From contig NZ_BONV01000048.1 in NCBI RefSeq assembly GCF_016862895.1, positions 34,008 to 98,007 of the forward strand: a stretch of DNA of 64,000 nucleotides. The letters are read 5' to 3'. Each line of letters begins with the position of its first letter. Position 1 is the stretch's first letter. Below the pieces are notes generated by a model, which was not told the DNA's origin, ran no database searches, and saw nothing but the letters and a program-made list of their open reading frames with translations. This DNA comes from Planotetraspora kaengkrachanensis. Lineage in GTDB: Bacteria; Actinomycetota; Actinomycetes; Streptosporangiales; Streptosporangiaceae. Below are positions 10,702 through 19,069 of the stretch, piece after piece. The position numbers were made by a program, and so were the translations under genes.

Positions 10702-11931
10702 GTGACCACCGACCCGTGGGGCCGGGTAGACGCTGACGGCACCGTCTACGTGCGTACGGCTGAGGGAGAACGGGCCGTCGGGTCCTGGCAGGCGGGCGAG
10801 CCTGAAGAGGCCCTGGCCTACTACCGCCGAAAGTTCGACGAGCTGGCCGGGCAGGTCCAGCTCCTGGAGCAGCGGGTGAAGGGCACCGACCTGGCGCCCG
10901 CTCAGGCCGAGTCGAACATCGCGAAGCTGCGGGAGGCGGTCGCCGAGGCGCACGCCATCGGCGACCTCGCGTCCCTCCAGGACCGCCTCTCGGCGCTCAC
11001 CGACATCGTCGGCAAGCGCCGGGAGGAGGTCAAGGCCGCCCGCGACCAGGCTCGCGTCCAGGCCCGGGAGACCAAGGAGCGGATCGTCGCCGAGGCCGAG
11101 CGCATCGCCGAGGACGCCACGCACTGGAAGTCCGGCGGCGAGCGGCTGCGGCAGCTCATCGACGAGTGGAAGGCCGCCGAGCGCATCGACCGGGCGACCG
11201 AGGCCACCCTGTGGAAGCGTCTGTCCACCGCTCGTACGGCTTTCGCGAAGCGTCGTAAGGCCTACTTCTCGTCCCTGGACGAGCAGCGCGACGCCATCCG
11301 GAGCTCCAAGGAGCGGATCGTCACGGAGGCCGAGGCCCTGGCGTCCTCGACCGACTGGAACGCGACGGCGGCGGCCTACCGCGAGCTCATGCGGCAGTGG
11401 AAGTCCGCGGGGCGCGCCTCCCGCGAGGCCGAGGACGAGCTGTGGGGCCGGTTCAAGGGCGCCCAGGACCAGTTCTTCCAGGCCAGGTCGGCGGTCTTCG
11501 CCGAGCGTGACGCGTCGTTCGCGGCCAATGCGGAGATCAAGGAGACCCTGCTGGTCGAGGCCGAGCGGCTCCTGCCCGTCACGGACTCCCGTGCGGCGCG
11601 CAGCGCGTTCAGGAGCCTGCTGGAGCGCTGGGAGGCCGCCGGACCGGTGCCCAGGGAGATGCGGGACAAGCTCGAGGGCGGCCTGCGCCGCGTCGAGGAC
11701 GCCGTCCGCAAGGCCGAGGAGAACGAGTGGAAGCGCTCGAACCCCGAGGCCCGCGCCCGCGCCCAGGACACGGTCAACCAGCTCCGCCGCTCGATCGAGC
11801 AGCTCGAGGCGCGCCTGTCGAAGGCGCGGGCCGGCGGCAGGGACAAGGACGTCAAGGAGGCCGAGGAGGCTCTGGCCGCCCGCCGTTCCTGGCTCGAGGA
11901 AGCCGAGCGCACCCTGGCCGAGTTCTCCTGA
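10702..11931 (+). CDS. DUF349 domain-containing protein
   Basis: A 409-residue, strongly charged, largely helical protein with repeated ~70-residue units. Each contains a W-x-A/S-x-A...R...ELW.RF-type pattern (LIDEWKAAERIDRATEATLWKRL; MRQWKSAGRASREAEDELWGRF; LLERWEAAGPVPREM), the DUF349 signature. The N-terminal ~45 residues (DPWGRVDADGTVYVRT...) form the small domain typical of actinobacterial members. The C-terminus is a probable coiled coil. Function is not established. GTG at 10702 follows a GGGAGG site by 5 nt and gives the family N-terminus MTTDPWGRV; a GTG at 10687 is an alternative. Array B starts 14 bases after the stop. Confidence 0.88.
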   Translation: MTTDPWGRVDADGTVYVRTAEGERAVGSWQAGEPEEALAYYRRKFDELAGQVQLLEQRVKGTDLAPAQAESNIAKLREAVAEAHAIGDLASLQDRLSALTDIVGKRREEVKAARDQARVQARETKERIVAEAERIAEDATHWKSGGERLRQLIDEWKAAERIDRATEATLWKRLSTARTAFAKRRKAYFSSLDEQRDAIRSSKERIVTEAEALASSTDWNATAAAYRELMRQWKSAGRASREAEDELWGRFKGAQDQFFQARSAVFAERDASFAANAEIKETLLVEAERLLPVTDSRAARSAFRSLLERWEAAGPVPREMRDKLEGGLRRVEDAVRKAEENEWKRSNPEARARAQDTVNQLRRSIEQLEARLSKARAGGRDKDVKEAEEALAARRSWLEEAERTLAEFS

Positions 11932-11945
11932 CGCTCCCCCCGCGC

Positions 11946-12168
11946 GTGATCATGCACAGGTTCGGAGAAGGTCTCGCCGACCTGCCCCGACCTTGGGCGT
12001 GATCATGCACGGGTTCGCGGAAAGAGCCGGCCACCTGCCCTCACCCCGTTCGTGATCATGCACACATTCGACGAAACCGCTGCCGAGCAGCGGTTTCGTC
12101 TTTTGTGATCATGCACGAATTCGCGGATCCCCCGCCTGAGTAGGCCGTACACGGTTCGTGATCATGCA
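11946..12168 (+). repeat. 53-bp repeat array B (five direct GTGATCATGCAC boxes)
   Basis: Five boxes, all on the plus strand and all with the exact core TGATCATGCA, starting at 11946, 11999, 12052, 12105 and 12158, each step exactly 53 bp. The fixed inner blocks TTCG and ACCTGCC are clear in units 1 and 2 and fade in units 4 and 5. There is no mirrored half. The array occupies the space after the DUF349 stop in the convergent gap to the XRE regulator. Bases 12169-12299 beyond it hold nothing I recognise. Confidence 0.92.
12070..12104 (+). terminator. intrinsic terminator inside unit 3 of array B
   Basis: Arms of 14 bases (12070-12083 and 12087-12100) close on a CGA loop and are followed directly by TTTT. 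This is the best classical terminator in the gap, in the right direction for the DUF349 gene. It replaces the usual inner sequence of the third 53-bp unit without changing the unit's length. Confidence 0.8.
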
Positions 12169-12299
12169 CGGGGACGCCCGCAAGGCACCCTGGGAGCACA
12201 CCGGACGTAGCCGGACCCTCGCCCCGGGCTCCCTGTAAGCCGAAACGATCAGAAGTGATCCGCGGCGGTCTGCAGGGGGCTGCGGTGAAGAAGCCGAGG

Positions 12300-13247
12300 T
12301 CAGGCTTGGTCCCGCACGGCGGCCGACCAGTCCCGGGAGGCGTCCGTGCCCCAGCTCGCCAGCAGGCGCAACGCATCCTCCGACGCGGAACCGGGCTCGG
12401 CATGGTAGATCGCCAGCGACTGCTCCTGATCGTCAGGGAGCGTGAAGGTCTCGTAGCGGAGTGCCATTTCACCCGCCAGCGGGTGCATCACTCGCATGCT
12501 GCCGTGCGTCTTCTTCTTGACGTCGTGGGCCGCCCACAGCGTCCGGAAATTCTCGCTCTTCATGGAGAGCTCCCCGATCAGCGCCGCGAGCAGCGGATCC
12601 TCCGTGTGCAGACCGGCGTCCAGCCTCAGATGGCCCACCACGTCGTAAGCCTTGGACTCCCAGTCGACGAAGAACCGCCGGGCCGCCGGGTCGAGGAAGG
12701 TGATCCTGGCCCAGTTCCGCTCCTGCGGGGCACGCGCCGCCCAGTCGCCGAATAGCGCGGAGGCCGTGCGGTTCCACGCCAGCACATCGGTGCGGCGGCC
12801 CCACACGTACGCGGGCACGCCCTCCATCGCCGTCAGCAGGTCCATCAGCGCGGGTCGCACCTGCTGACGCCGCAGCGCGTGCCGCTGCTTCGGCTTCGGC
12901 TTGGCGAGGTGCAGCAGATGGGCGCGTTCCGTCTCGGAGAGTTTGAGCGCACCGGAGATCGCGTCCAGCACCTCGATCGAGACGTTGTGGCCGTTGCCCT
13001 GCTCGAGACGGGTGTAGTACGCCACAGAGACCCCGGCGAGCTGCGCCAGCTCCTCCCGCCTCAGACCCGGCACCCGGCGCCGGCCGTACCCGGCCAGCCC
13101 CACGTCGGCCGGCTTCAGCCGGGCCCTGCGCGTGCGCAGGAACTCGCTCAGCTCCGTACGCGGGTCGAGGTGCCGCTCAGGGCCGGGTCCCGAGCCTGGG
13201 CCCGGCACGGCTGCCGGGTCGGTGCGCAGGTCGGGGTGGGTGGCCAT
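12300..13247 (-). CDS. XRE-family regulator with MmyB-like ligand domain
   Basis: A 315-residue transcription factor. An N-terminal helix-turn-helix lies at about residues 35-105 (LRTRRARLKPADVG...RREELAQLAGVSVAYYTRLEQG), followed by a C-terminal MmyB-like domain (ALMDLLTAMEGVPAYVWGRRTDVLAWN and LVGHLRLDAGLH-type segments) that binds fatty-acid-like ligands in characterised relatives. It is divergent from the zinc alcohol dehydrogenase gene across a 236-bp intergenic region. MmyB-type regulators commonly control such a divergent oxidoreductase, so the dehydrogenase is the likely target; this is inference. The protein has a proline-rich N-terminal tail of about 30 residues, so a later start cannot be excluded. 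Confidence 0.9.
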   Translation of the reverse strand: MATHPDLRTDPAAVPGPGSGPGPERHLDPRTELSEFLRTRRARLKPADVGLAGYGRRRVPGLRREELAQLAGVSVAYYTRLEQGNGHNVSIEVLDAISGALKLSETERAHLLHLAKPKPKQRHALRRQQVRPALMDLLTAMEGVPAYVWGRRTDVLAWNRTASALFGDWAARAPQERNWARITFLDPAARRFFVDWESKAYDVVGHLRLDAGLHTEDPLLAALIGELSMKSENFRTLWAAHDVKKKTHGSMRVMHPLAGEMALRYETFTLPDDQEQSLAIYHAEPGSASEDALRLLASWGTDASRDWSAAVRDQA

Positions 13248-13483
13248 GCCCTCAGTATCGCGCCAGGTATCCGCCGGCGGGGCCCGGCAGCCTGACCCTG
13301 CCGGTGGTAGTCACGCGGGACGTAGGCGAGGCGGTGGTCTGGGCAACGCCGTACGGCCGGAGCAGCCTGAATGCCGCCCCATGAAAACCGCCCGGGGCCG
13401 TTTCTCGGAGACCGACGGAGAGGGTGTCCTTCCGGCCGGAGTCCCCAACAACGATCAACAAGTAACAGAATCGAGGCCTGCTC

Positions 13484-14494
13484 ATGCTTACGGCCATTGC
13501 CACCGCGATCAATGAGCCGCTCACGTTCACCGAACGCGAGGTTCCCGAACCCGGCCAGGGCGAGGTCCTGGTCGAAATCACCGCGTGCGGGATCTGCTAC
13601 ACGGACCTGGACCTGCTCCAGGGTCACTGGCCCATCGCCCGTTTCCCGGTCGTCCCCGGCCACGAGATCACCGGCGTGGTGGTCGCCACCGGTCCCGGCG
13701 TGTCGTGGCCGGAGGTCGGCGCTTCCGTGGGCGCCCAGTTCCTCGGCGACTCCTGCCGCCACTGCGACTACTGCGTGCGCGGCGAGCAGATCCTCTGTCC
13801 AGGCAAGCGCATCACGGGCATCGTCATTGACGGCGGCTACGCCGAATACGCGGTCCTCAAGGCCGACTTCGTGACCCCGCTGCCGGAGGGGCTCGATCCG
13901 GTCGCCGCGGCACCGCTCATGTGCGCGGGCGTGACCGCCTTCAACAGCCTTCGGCGGGGCGGGATCACCGCCGGCTCGCGCGTCGCGGTCATCGGCGCCG
14001 GCGGTGTCGGCGCGCTGGCGATCCGCTACGCCGTCGCCATGGGCGCCCGCGTGGCCGTCATCGGCCGGTCGAACCGGGCCGAGGCGGCGGTGAGGGAGAT
14101 GGGCGCCGAGCGGTTCATCGCCGCCCGGGACTCCGACCCGGCCGAGGCCCTCAGAGCCTGGGACGGCGGTGCGAACCTGATCCTCAACGCCTCCCCGTCC
14201 ACCTCGGCTGCCGCGGCGACGCTCACCGGCCTGGCGCCCGACGGCATGCTGGTGCTGTGCGGGTACGGCCCCGAGCCGCTGGTCCTGCCCACCCAGCCGA
14301 TGGTCCTCAACCGGCTGCGCGTCATGATCAACCCGTCCGGCTCACCGCACGACACCCGCGACGCCCTCGCCTTTTCTGCGGCACACGACATCCTGCCCGA
14401 GTTCACCCCGGTCGGCCTGCGCGACGCCAACGCGGCGCTCGAGGCAATGGCCAAGGGCCAGGCCGGGCGGCGGTCGGTCATCACCTTCGACTGA
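13484..14494 (+). CDS. zinc-dependent alcohol dehydrogenase (MDR family)
   Basis: A 336-residue medium-chain dehydrogenase. The catalytic zinc region is GICYTDLDLLQG with PGHEITG; the structural zinc site shows the four-cysteine pattern CRHCDYC...C (residues ~87-102). The Rossmann motif is GAGGVGALAIRYA (about 172-184). It probably oxidises or reduces alcohols or aldehydes with NAD(P); substrate unknown. The catalytic loop reads CYTD rather than the more common CHTD. It is divergent from the XRE/MmyB regulator, the probable controller. The stop is followed by repeat array C in the convergent gap before relA. Confidence 0.92.
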   Translation: MLTAIATAINEPLTFTEREVPEPGQGEVLVEITACGICYTDLDLLQGHWPIARFPVVPGHEITGVVVATGPGVSWPEVGASVGAQFLGDSCRHCDYCVRGEQILCPGKRITGIVIDGGYAEYAVLKADFVTPLPEGLDPVAAAPLMCAGVTAFNSLRRGGITAGSRVAVIGAGGVGALAIRYAVAMGARVAVIGRSNRAEAAVREMGAERFIAARDSDPAEALRAWDGGANLILNASPSTSAAAATLTGLAPDGMLVLCGYGPEPLVLPTQPMVLNRLRVMINPSGSPHDTRDALAFSAAHDILPEFTPVGLRDANAALEAMAKGQAGRRSVITFD

Positions 14495-14526
14495 CCGCAT
14501 CCGCGGACCATGGACGACGTCCAGGG

Positions 14527-14696
14527 TGCATGATCACGGACCAGATCAGGCCTGTTCAGGGATGTTCGGCGCGAATCCGTGCATGATCACGGGAGATGGA
14601 ACCGCTGGTCATCCGTGGTTTCCCCGAAGATGTGCATGATCACCACACGGGTTGGGGCAGGCCGCGGGGCCATTCCGCGAGCCTGTGCATGATCAT
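14527..14696 (-). repeat. 53-bp repeat array C (four boxes, relA-sense)
   Basis: Four boxes on the minus strand (plus-strand TGCATGATCA) ending at 14537, 14590, 14643 and 14696; all steps are exactly 53 bp. The one nearest relA has T instead of C at its end. The array begins 10 bases after the relA stop and has the box in the relA sense. No mirrored half is present, although the gene on the other side (the dehydrogenase) also ends here. Confidence 0.92.
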
Positions 14697-14706
14697 CAAT
14701 GGAGAC

Positions 14707-17070
14707 TCAATTGGTGACGCGGTAGACGTCGTAGACGCCTTGGATCGTGCGTACGGCCTTGAGTACGTGGCCGAGGTGCTTGGGATCGCCCATCTCGAAG
14801 GTGAACTTGCTGACGGCCACCCGGTCCCGGGAGGTCGCCACCGACGCCGACAGGATGTTCACGTGGTGGTCCGACAACGTCCGGGTGACGTCGGACAGCA
14901 GGCGGGGCCGGTCCAGGGCCTCCACCTGGATCGCGACCAGGAACAGCGAATCGTCCTGCGGCGACCACGACACCTGCACCAGGCGATCCGCCTGGGCACT
15001 CAACTGCTCCACGTTCGGACAATTCGTCCGATGTACCGAAACTCCATGCCCTCGCGTGACAAATCCGACGATGTCGTCGCCGGGTACCGGCATGCAACAT
15101 CGGGACAGCCGCACCCAGACGTCCGGATCGCCCGCGACCATGACGCCGGCGTTCGAATTGCCCCTGGGACGTCCCTTGAGCCTCGTGGGGACCGCAGCCT
15201 CCGCCAGGTCCTCCTCGGCCCCCTCGACCCCTCCGAGCGCCTGTACGAGCTTCTGAACGACGGACTGGGCCGCGACGTGGCCCTCACCCACGGCCGCGTA
15301 CAGCGCCGACACGTCGGGGTAGCGCAGATCACGGGCGAGGGCGAGCAGTGCCTCGCCGGACATGAGGCGCTGGAGCGGCAGGCCCTGCTTGCGCATCGCC
15401 CGCCCGATGGCCTCCTTGCCGGCCTCGATCGCGGTCTCTCTGCGCTCCTTGGAGAACCACTGACGGATCTTGTTCCGAGCCCGGCCGCTCTTGACGAACT
15501 TCAGCCAGTCGCGGGACGGCCCGGCGTCCGGCGACTTCGAGGTGAAGATCTCGACGGTGTCCCCGTTGCCGAGCCGGGACTCCAGCGGCACCAGCCGCCC
15601 GTTCACGCGGGCGCCGATGCAGCGGTGGCCGACCTCCGTGTGCACGGCGTACGCGAAGTCCACGGGCGTGGCGCCCTCGGGAAGGGCGATCACCTGCCCC
15701 CGTGGTGTGAAGACGAACACCTCGGACACCGACAGGTCGAAGCGCAGCGACTCGAGGAACTCGCCCGGGTCGGAGGTCTCCTTCTGCCAGTCGAGCAGCT
15801 GCCGCAGCCAGGCCATGTCGTTGACCTGCTTGGCCTTGGCCGGCCCCGAGCCGTTCGTCTCCTCCTTGTACTTCCAGTGCGCGGCCACGCCGTACTCGGC
15901 GCGGTTGTGCATCGCCCGCGTGCGGATCTGCAGCTCGATCGTCTTGCCTTCTGGCCCCATGACCGTCGTGTGCAACGACTGGTACATGTTGAACTTGGGC
16001 ATGGCGATGTAGTCCTTGAACCGCCCGGGCACGGGCCGCCACTGCGCGTGGATCGTGCCGAGTGCCGCGTAGCAGTCGCGGACGGTGTCGACGAGCACCC
16101 TGATGCCGACCAGGTCGTAGATGTCGTCGAACGCCACGTCCTTGGCGATCATCTTCTGGTAGATCGAGTAGTAGTGCTTCGGCCGCCCGCGCACGGTCGC
16201 CTTGATCTTGGCTTCGCGCAGTTCCGCGGAGACCTTCTCGATGACCTCCTGCAGGAACAGGTCACGCCTCGGCGCCCGCTCCGACACCATCCGGGCGATC
16301 TCGTCGTACCGCTTCGGATAGAGCATGGCGAACGCGAGGTCCTCCAGCTCCCACTTGATGGTGTTCATGCCGAGCCGGTGAGCCAGCGGCGCGAAGATCT
16401 CGAGCGTCTCCCGCGACTTCTGCTGCCGCTTGTGCTCCGGCATGTACCGCATGGTGCGCATGTTGTGCAGCCGGTCGGCGAGCTTGATGACCAGGACCCG
16501 GATGTCGCGCGACATCGCGACGACCATCTTCCTGACGGTCTCGGCCTGCGCGGCGTCACCGAACTTGACCTTGTCCAGCTTGGTCACGCCGTCGACGAGC
16601 AGCGCGATGTTGTCGCCGAAGTCGGCTCGTAACTCGTCGAGGCCGTACGCGGTGTCCTCGACGGTGTCGTGCAGCAGGGCGGCGCACAGGGTCTCGTCGT
16701 CGGTCCCCAGCTCGGCCAGGATGCTCGCCACGGCCAGCGGGTGGGTGATGTACGGGTCGCCGCTCTTCCGCTTCTGGTCGCGGTGGTGGTAGGCGGCCAT
16801 GTCGTAGGCACGCTCGATCAGGCGCAGGTCGGACTTGGGATGGGTCGCCCGGACCGTCTTGAACAGCGGCTCCAGCACCGGATTCATAGCACCCCATTGC
16901 CCCCCGAACCGGGTCAGCCGCCGTCGTACGGCAGGTGCCGGTCTCTCTTCAGCGCCCCCCGATGCGTCGGGCACCGCGTCAGCGGGCACGTCAGCCGGCT
17001 CGGGGGCGGTGCGCGGGTCGGTTCCGCGTCCAGCCCGCGCGCTGTCAGGCACGACCACATCACGGGGCAC
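14707..17070 (-). CDS. relA: bifunctional (p)ppGpp synthetase/hydrolase Rel
   Basis: Makes and degrades the stringent alarmone (p)ppGpp. 787 residues. The hydrolase HD motif is intact ([13 protein letters not shown]). The synthetase region has [13 protein letters not shown] and [21 protein letters not shown]; its RFKD sequence is the RxKD form of bifunctional Rel rather than the acidic ExDD form of RelA-only enzymes. A TGS domain follows ([20 protein letters not shown]), then a C-terminal ACT domain ([18 protein letters not shown]). The first ~50 residues are P/A/D-rich and poorly conserved in the family, so the exact start is uncertain. It lies downstream of apt, the usual actinobacterial secDF-apt-relA order. 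Confidence 0.95.
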   Translation of the reverse strand: MPRDVVVPDSARAGRGTDPRTAPEPADVPADAVPDASGGAEERPAPAVRRRLTRFGGQWGAMNPVLEPLFKTVRATHPKSDLRLIERAYDMAAYHHRDQKRKSGDPYITHPLAVASILAELGTDDETLCAALLHDTVEDTAYGLDELRADFGDNIALLVDGVTKLDKVKFGDAAQAETVRKMVVAMSRDIRVLVIKLADRLHNMRTMRYMPEHKRQQKSRETLEIFAPLAHRLGMNTIKWELEDLAFAMLYPKRYDEIARMVSERAPRRDLFLQEVIEKVSAELREAKIKATVRGRPKHYYSIYQKMIAKDVAFDDIYDLVGIRVLVDTVRDCYAALGTIHAQWRPVPGRFKDYIAMPKFNMYQSLHTTVMGPEGKTIELQIRTRAMHNRAEYGVAAHWKYKEETNGSGPAKAKQVNDMAWLRQLLDWQKETSDPGEFLESLRFDLSVSEVFVFTPRGQVIALPEGATPVDFAYAVHTEVGHRCIGARVNGRLVPLESRLGNGDTVEIFTSKSPDAGPSRDWLKFVKSGRARNKIRQWFSKERRETAIEAGKEAIGRAMRKQGLPLQRLMSGEALLALARDLRYPDVSALYAAVGEGHVAAQSVVQKLVQALGGVEGAEEDLAEAAVPTRLKGRPRGNSNAGVMVAGDPDVWVRLSRCCMPVPGDDIVGFVTRGHGVSVHRTNCPNVEQLSAQADRLVQVSWSPQDDSLFLVAIQVEALDRPRLLSDVTRTLSDHHVNILSASVATSRDRVAVSKFTFEMGDPKHLGHVLKAVRTIQGVYDVYRVTN

Positions 17071-17323
17071 ACAGACTCCTCACGTCGAGTCCAGATCCCT
17101 CAGTGTATCCGTGCCGCCACAGCACTCTTCGCCGCCTGTTCACGGCCATGATCCGCAGCCTTTCCTCGGCTGTGGTCCGCGGCCTTCTCACGGGCGTCGT
17201 CGACCGGCCGCTCGATCGCCACGCGAGGCGGAAACCCGCCGTCCGCGCCCCGGCGACCCGGCGGGCGCCGGCATCGACCCACGGGCCATCCCACGCCCGC
17301 GACCCGGCGGCCCCGCACCGTGC

Positions 17324-17830
17324 TCACACGCTCAGCAGCGCACGTACCTCGATGCCGGGCAGCCGGTCCCGTCCGGACAGGAACGACAACTCCATCAGGA
17401 ACGAGACCGCGGCCACCTCGGCGCCCGCCCGCCTGACGAGTTCCACGGTCGCCTCGGCCGTTCCCCCCGTGGCCAGCACGTCGTCGACGATCAGGACCCG
17501 CTCACCGGGGGCGAAGGCGTCGGCGTGCACCTCGATGACCGCCGAGCCGTACTCGAGGTCGTAGGAGGCCTCGAGTGTCGCGGCCGGCAGCTTGCCCTTC
17601 TTCCGTACGGGGACGAACCCGGCGCCGCTCCGGTAGGCGACCGGCGCGGCGAGGATGAACCCCCGCGCCTCGATGCCGACCACCTTGTCGAAGGCGAGGC
17701 CGTCCGCCAGCTCGTCCACGACCTGCGTGAACGCCGTGTGGTCGGCCAAGAGCGGGGTGATGTCCTTGAACACGATCCCCGGCTTCGGGTAGTCAGGAAT
17801 GTCCCTGATCAGGGCGCTCCAGTCAGTCAC
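17324..17830 (-). CDS. apt: adenine phosphoribosyltransferase
   Basis: Salvages adenine to AMP with PRPP. The protein (168 residues from the GTG chosen here, MTDWSALIRDIPDYPKPG) has the family opening IPDYPKPGIVFKDITPLL, the GIEARGF segment, and the PRPP-binding motif VLIVDDVLATGGTAEA at about residues 115-130. The GTG at 17828-17830 is preferred because an AGGGTGG site precedes it; an ATG seven codons upstream lacks one. It sits between secF and relA. A GC-rich hairpin stands between secF and its start. Confidence 0.93.
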   Translation of the reverse strand: MTDWSALIRDIPDYPKPGIVFKDITPLLADHTAFTQVVDELADGLAFDKVVGIEARGFILAAPVAYRSGAGFVPVRKKGKLPAATLEASYDLEYGSAVIEVHADAFAPGERVLIVDDVLATGGTAEATVELVRRAGAEVAAVSFLMELSFLSGRDRLPGIEVRALLSV

Positions 17831-17902
17831 GACGCCCACCCTAGAGCACATCCGGCGGCTGATCCGCGTCCGCCGAGCCCACCGCGACCCGCTGGAAACA
17901 GC

Positions 17903-17938
17903 CGCGCCCCCGCCGCCCGGGTGGGCGGCGGGGGCGCG
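17903..17938. terminator. 16-bp GC hairpin between secF and apt
   Basis: Perfect 16-base arms (17903-17918 and 17923-17938) with a 4-base loop, lying 15 bases after the secF stop and ahead of the apt start. All pairs are G-C and no T-run follows, so it may be a weak terminator, an attenuator or an mRNA-stabilising end rather than a full stop. Confidence 0.6.
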
Positions 17939-17953
17939 TCAGCGTTCGGACGA

Positions 17954-19069
17954 CTAGCGCTTCTTGCGCTGCTTGCCGGACACGGCGCCGTTCTGAGCTC
18001 CCTGCCCGCTCTGAGCGCCCGCGCCGTTCTGAGATCCCGCCACGACGGGTTCCTTGCCCGACCGGCTCCCGCCCGCGGCGCCGGCGGTGGCCGCGGCGGC
18101 CTTGGCGGCCGACACCTGCCGGGCCGCAACGCGCCGGGCGAGCGCCTGCCACTGCGGTTCCCGCTCCTTGAGCGTCACCAGGATCGGTGTGGCGACGCAC
18201 AGCGAGGAGTAGGTGCCGACGAGCATTCCGACGAACAGGGCCAGCGACAGGTCCTTCAGCGTGCCGGCACCGAGCAGCGTGGTCCCGATGAACAGGATCG
18301 CCGCCACGGGCAGGATCGCGACGAGCGAGGTGTTCAGCGACCGGATCAGGGTGTGGCTGAGGGCGTTGTTCGCCGCCTGCGTGTAGGTCATCTTGGCCGA
18401 CGTCCCGATCTTGCCCGTCACCTCCTTGATCATGTCGAAGACCACGACCGCGTCGTACAGCGAATAACCGAGGATCGTCAGGAAGCCCAGCATCGTCGCC
18501 GGGGTCACCTCGAAGCCGGACCACGCGTAGATGCCGGCCGTGATCACGAGGTCGTGCACGAGGGCCACGATGGCGGCCAGCGCCATGCGCCACTCGAAGG
18601 CGATCGAGAGGTACAACATGATCAGGCCCATGAAGACCACGAGGCCGATCCACGCCTTCTGGGAGACCTCACCACCCCAGGTCGCTCCGATGACCTGGGA
18701 GCTGACCTGGTCCTCCGGCACGCCGAACTGCTTGGACACCGCCTGCTGGACCTTCGTCACCTCGGCGCCGTCAAGGCTCTCCGTGGTGACCCGCCAGTTC
18801 TTGTCCCCGGCCTGCTGGACGATCACCTGGTGCGGACCGGCGCCCTCGACGCTGTCCCGGACCTGCTCCACGGTCGACCCCGGCGTCCGGGCGAAGTCGA
18901 AGACCGACCCGCCCTTGAACTCGACTCCGAGATTGAGGCCGTGGATGATGAGCCCGACGATCGAGAAGATCAGAAGGAAGGCCGACAGCCCGTACCAGAT
19001 CCTGCGCTTGCCGACGAAGTCGATGTTGATGTCGCCTCGGTAGAGGCGACTGATAACACCCGGCATCAC
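17954..19069 (-). CDS. secF: protein translocase subunit SecF
   Basis: Part of the SecDF proton-driven complex that assists Sec protein export. 371 residues, with an N-terminal membrane helix, a periplasmic domain, and the five further helices of the SecF half (TSQVIGATWGGEVSQKAWIGL, the DLVITAGIYAWSGFEVTPATMLGFLTILGYSLYDAVVVFD segment with the usual Y-D-VV-D pattern, and RSLNTSLVAILPV). The C-terminus carries an extra ~65-residue A/G/Q/K-rich tail (GAQSGQGAQNGA...) ending in KRKKR, likely cytoplasmic and ribosome- or membrane-facing by charge only. Its start overlaps the secD stop by 4 bases. Confidence 0.96.
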   Translation of the reverse strand: MMPGVISRLYRGDINIDFVGKRRIWYGLSAFLLIFSIVGLIIHGLNLGVEFKGGSVFDFARTPGSTVEQVRDSVEGAGPHQVIVQQAGDKNWRVTTESLDGAEVTKVQQAVSKQFGVPEDQVSSQVIGATWGGEVSQKAWIGLVVFMGLIMLYLSIAFEWRMALAAIVALVHDLVITAGIYAWSGFEVTPATMLGFLTILGYSLYDAVVVFDMIKEVTGKIGTSAKMTYTQAANNALSHTLIRSLNTSLVAILPVAAILFIGTTLLGAGTLKDLSLALFVGMLVGTYSSLCVATPILVTLKEREPQWQALARRVAARQVSAAKAAAATAGAAGGSRSGKEPVVAGSQNGAGAQSGQGAQNGAVSGKQRKKR

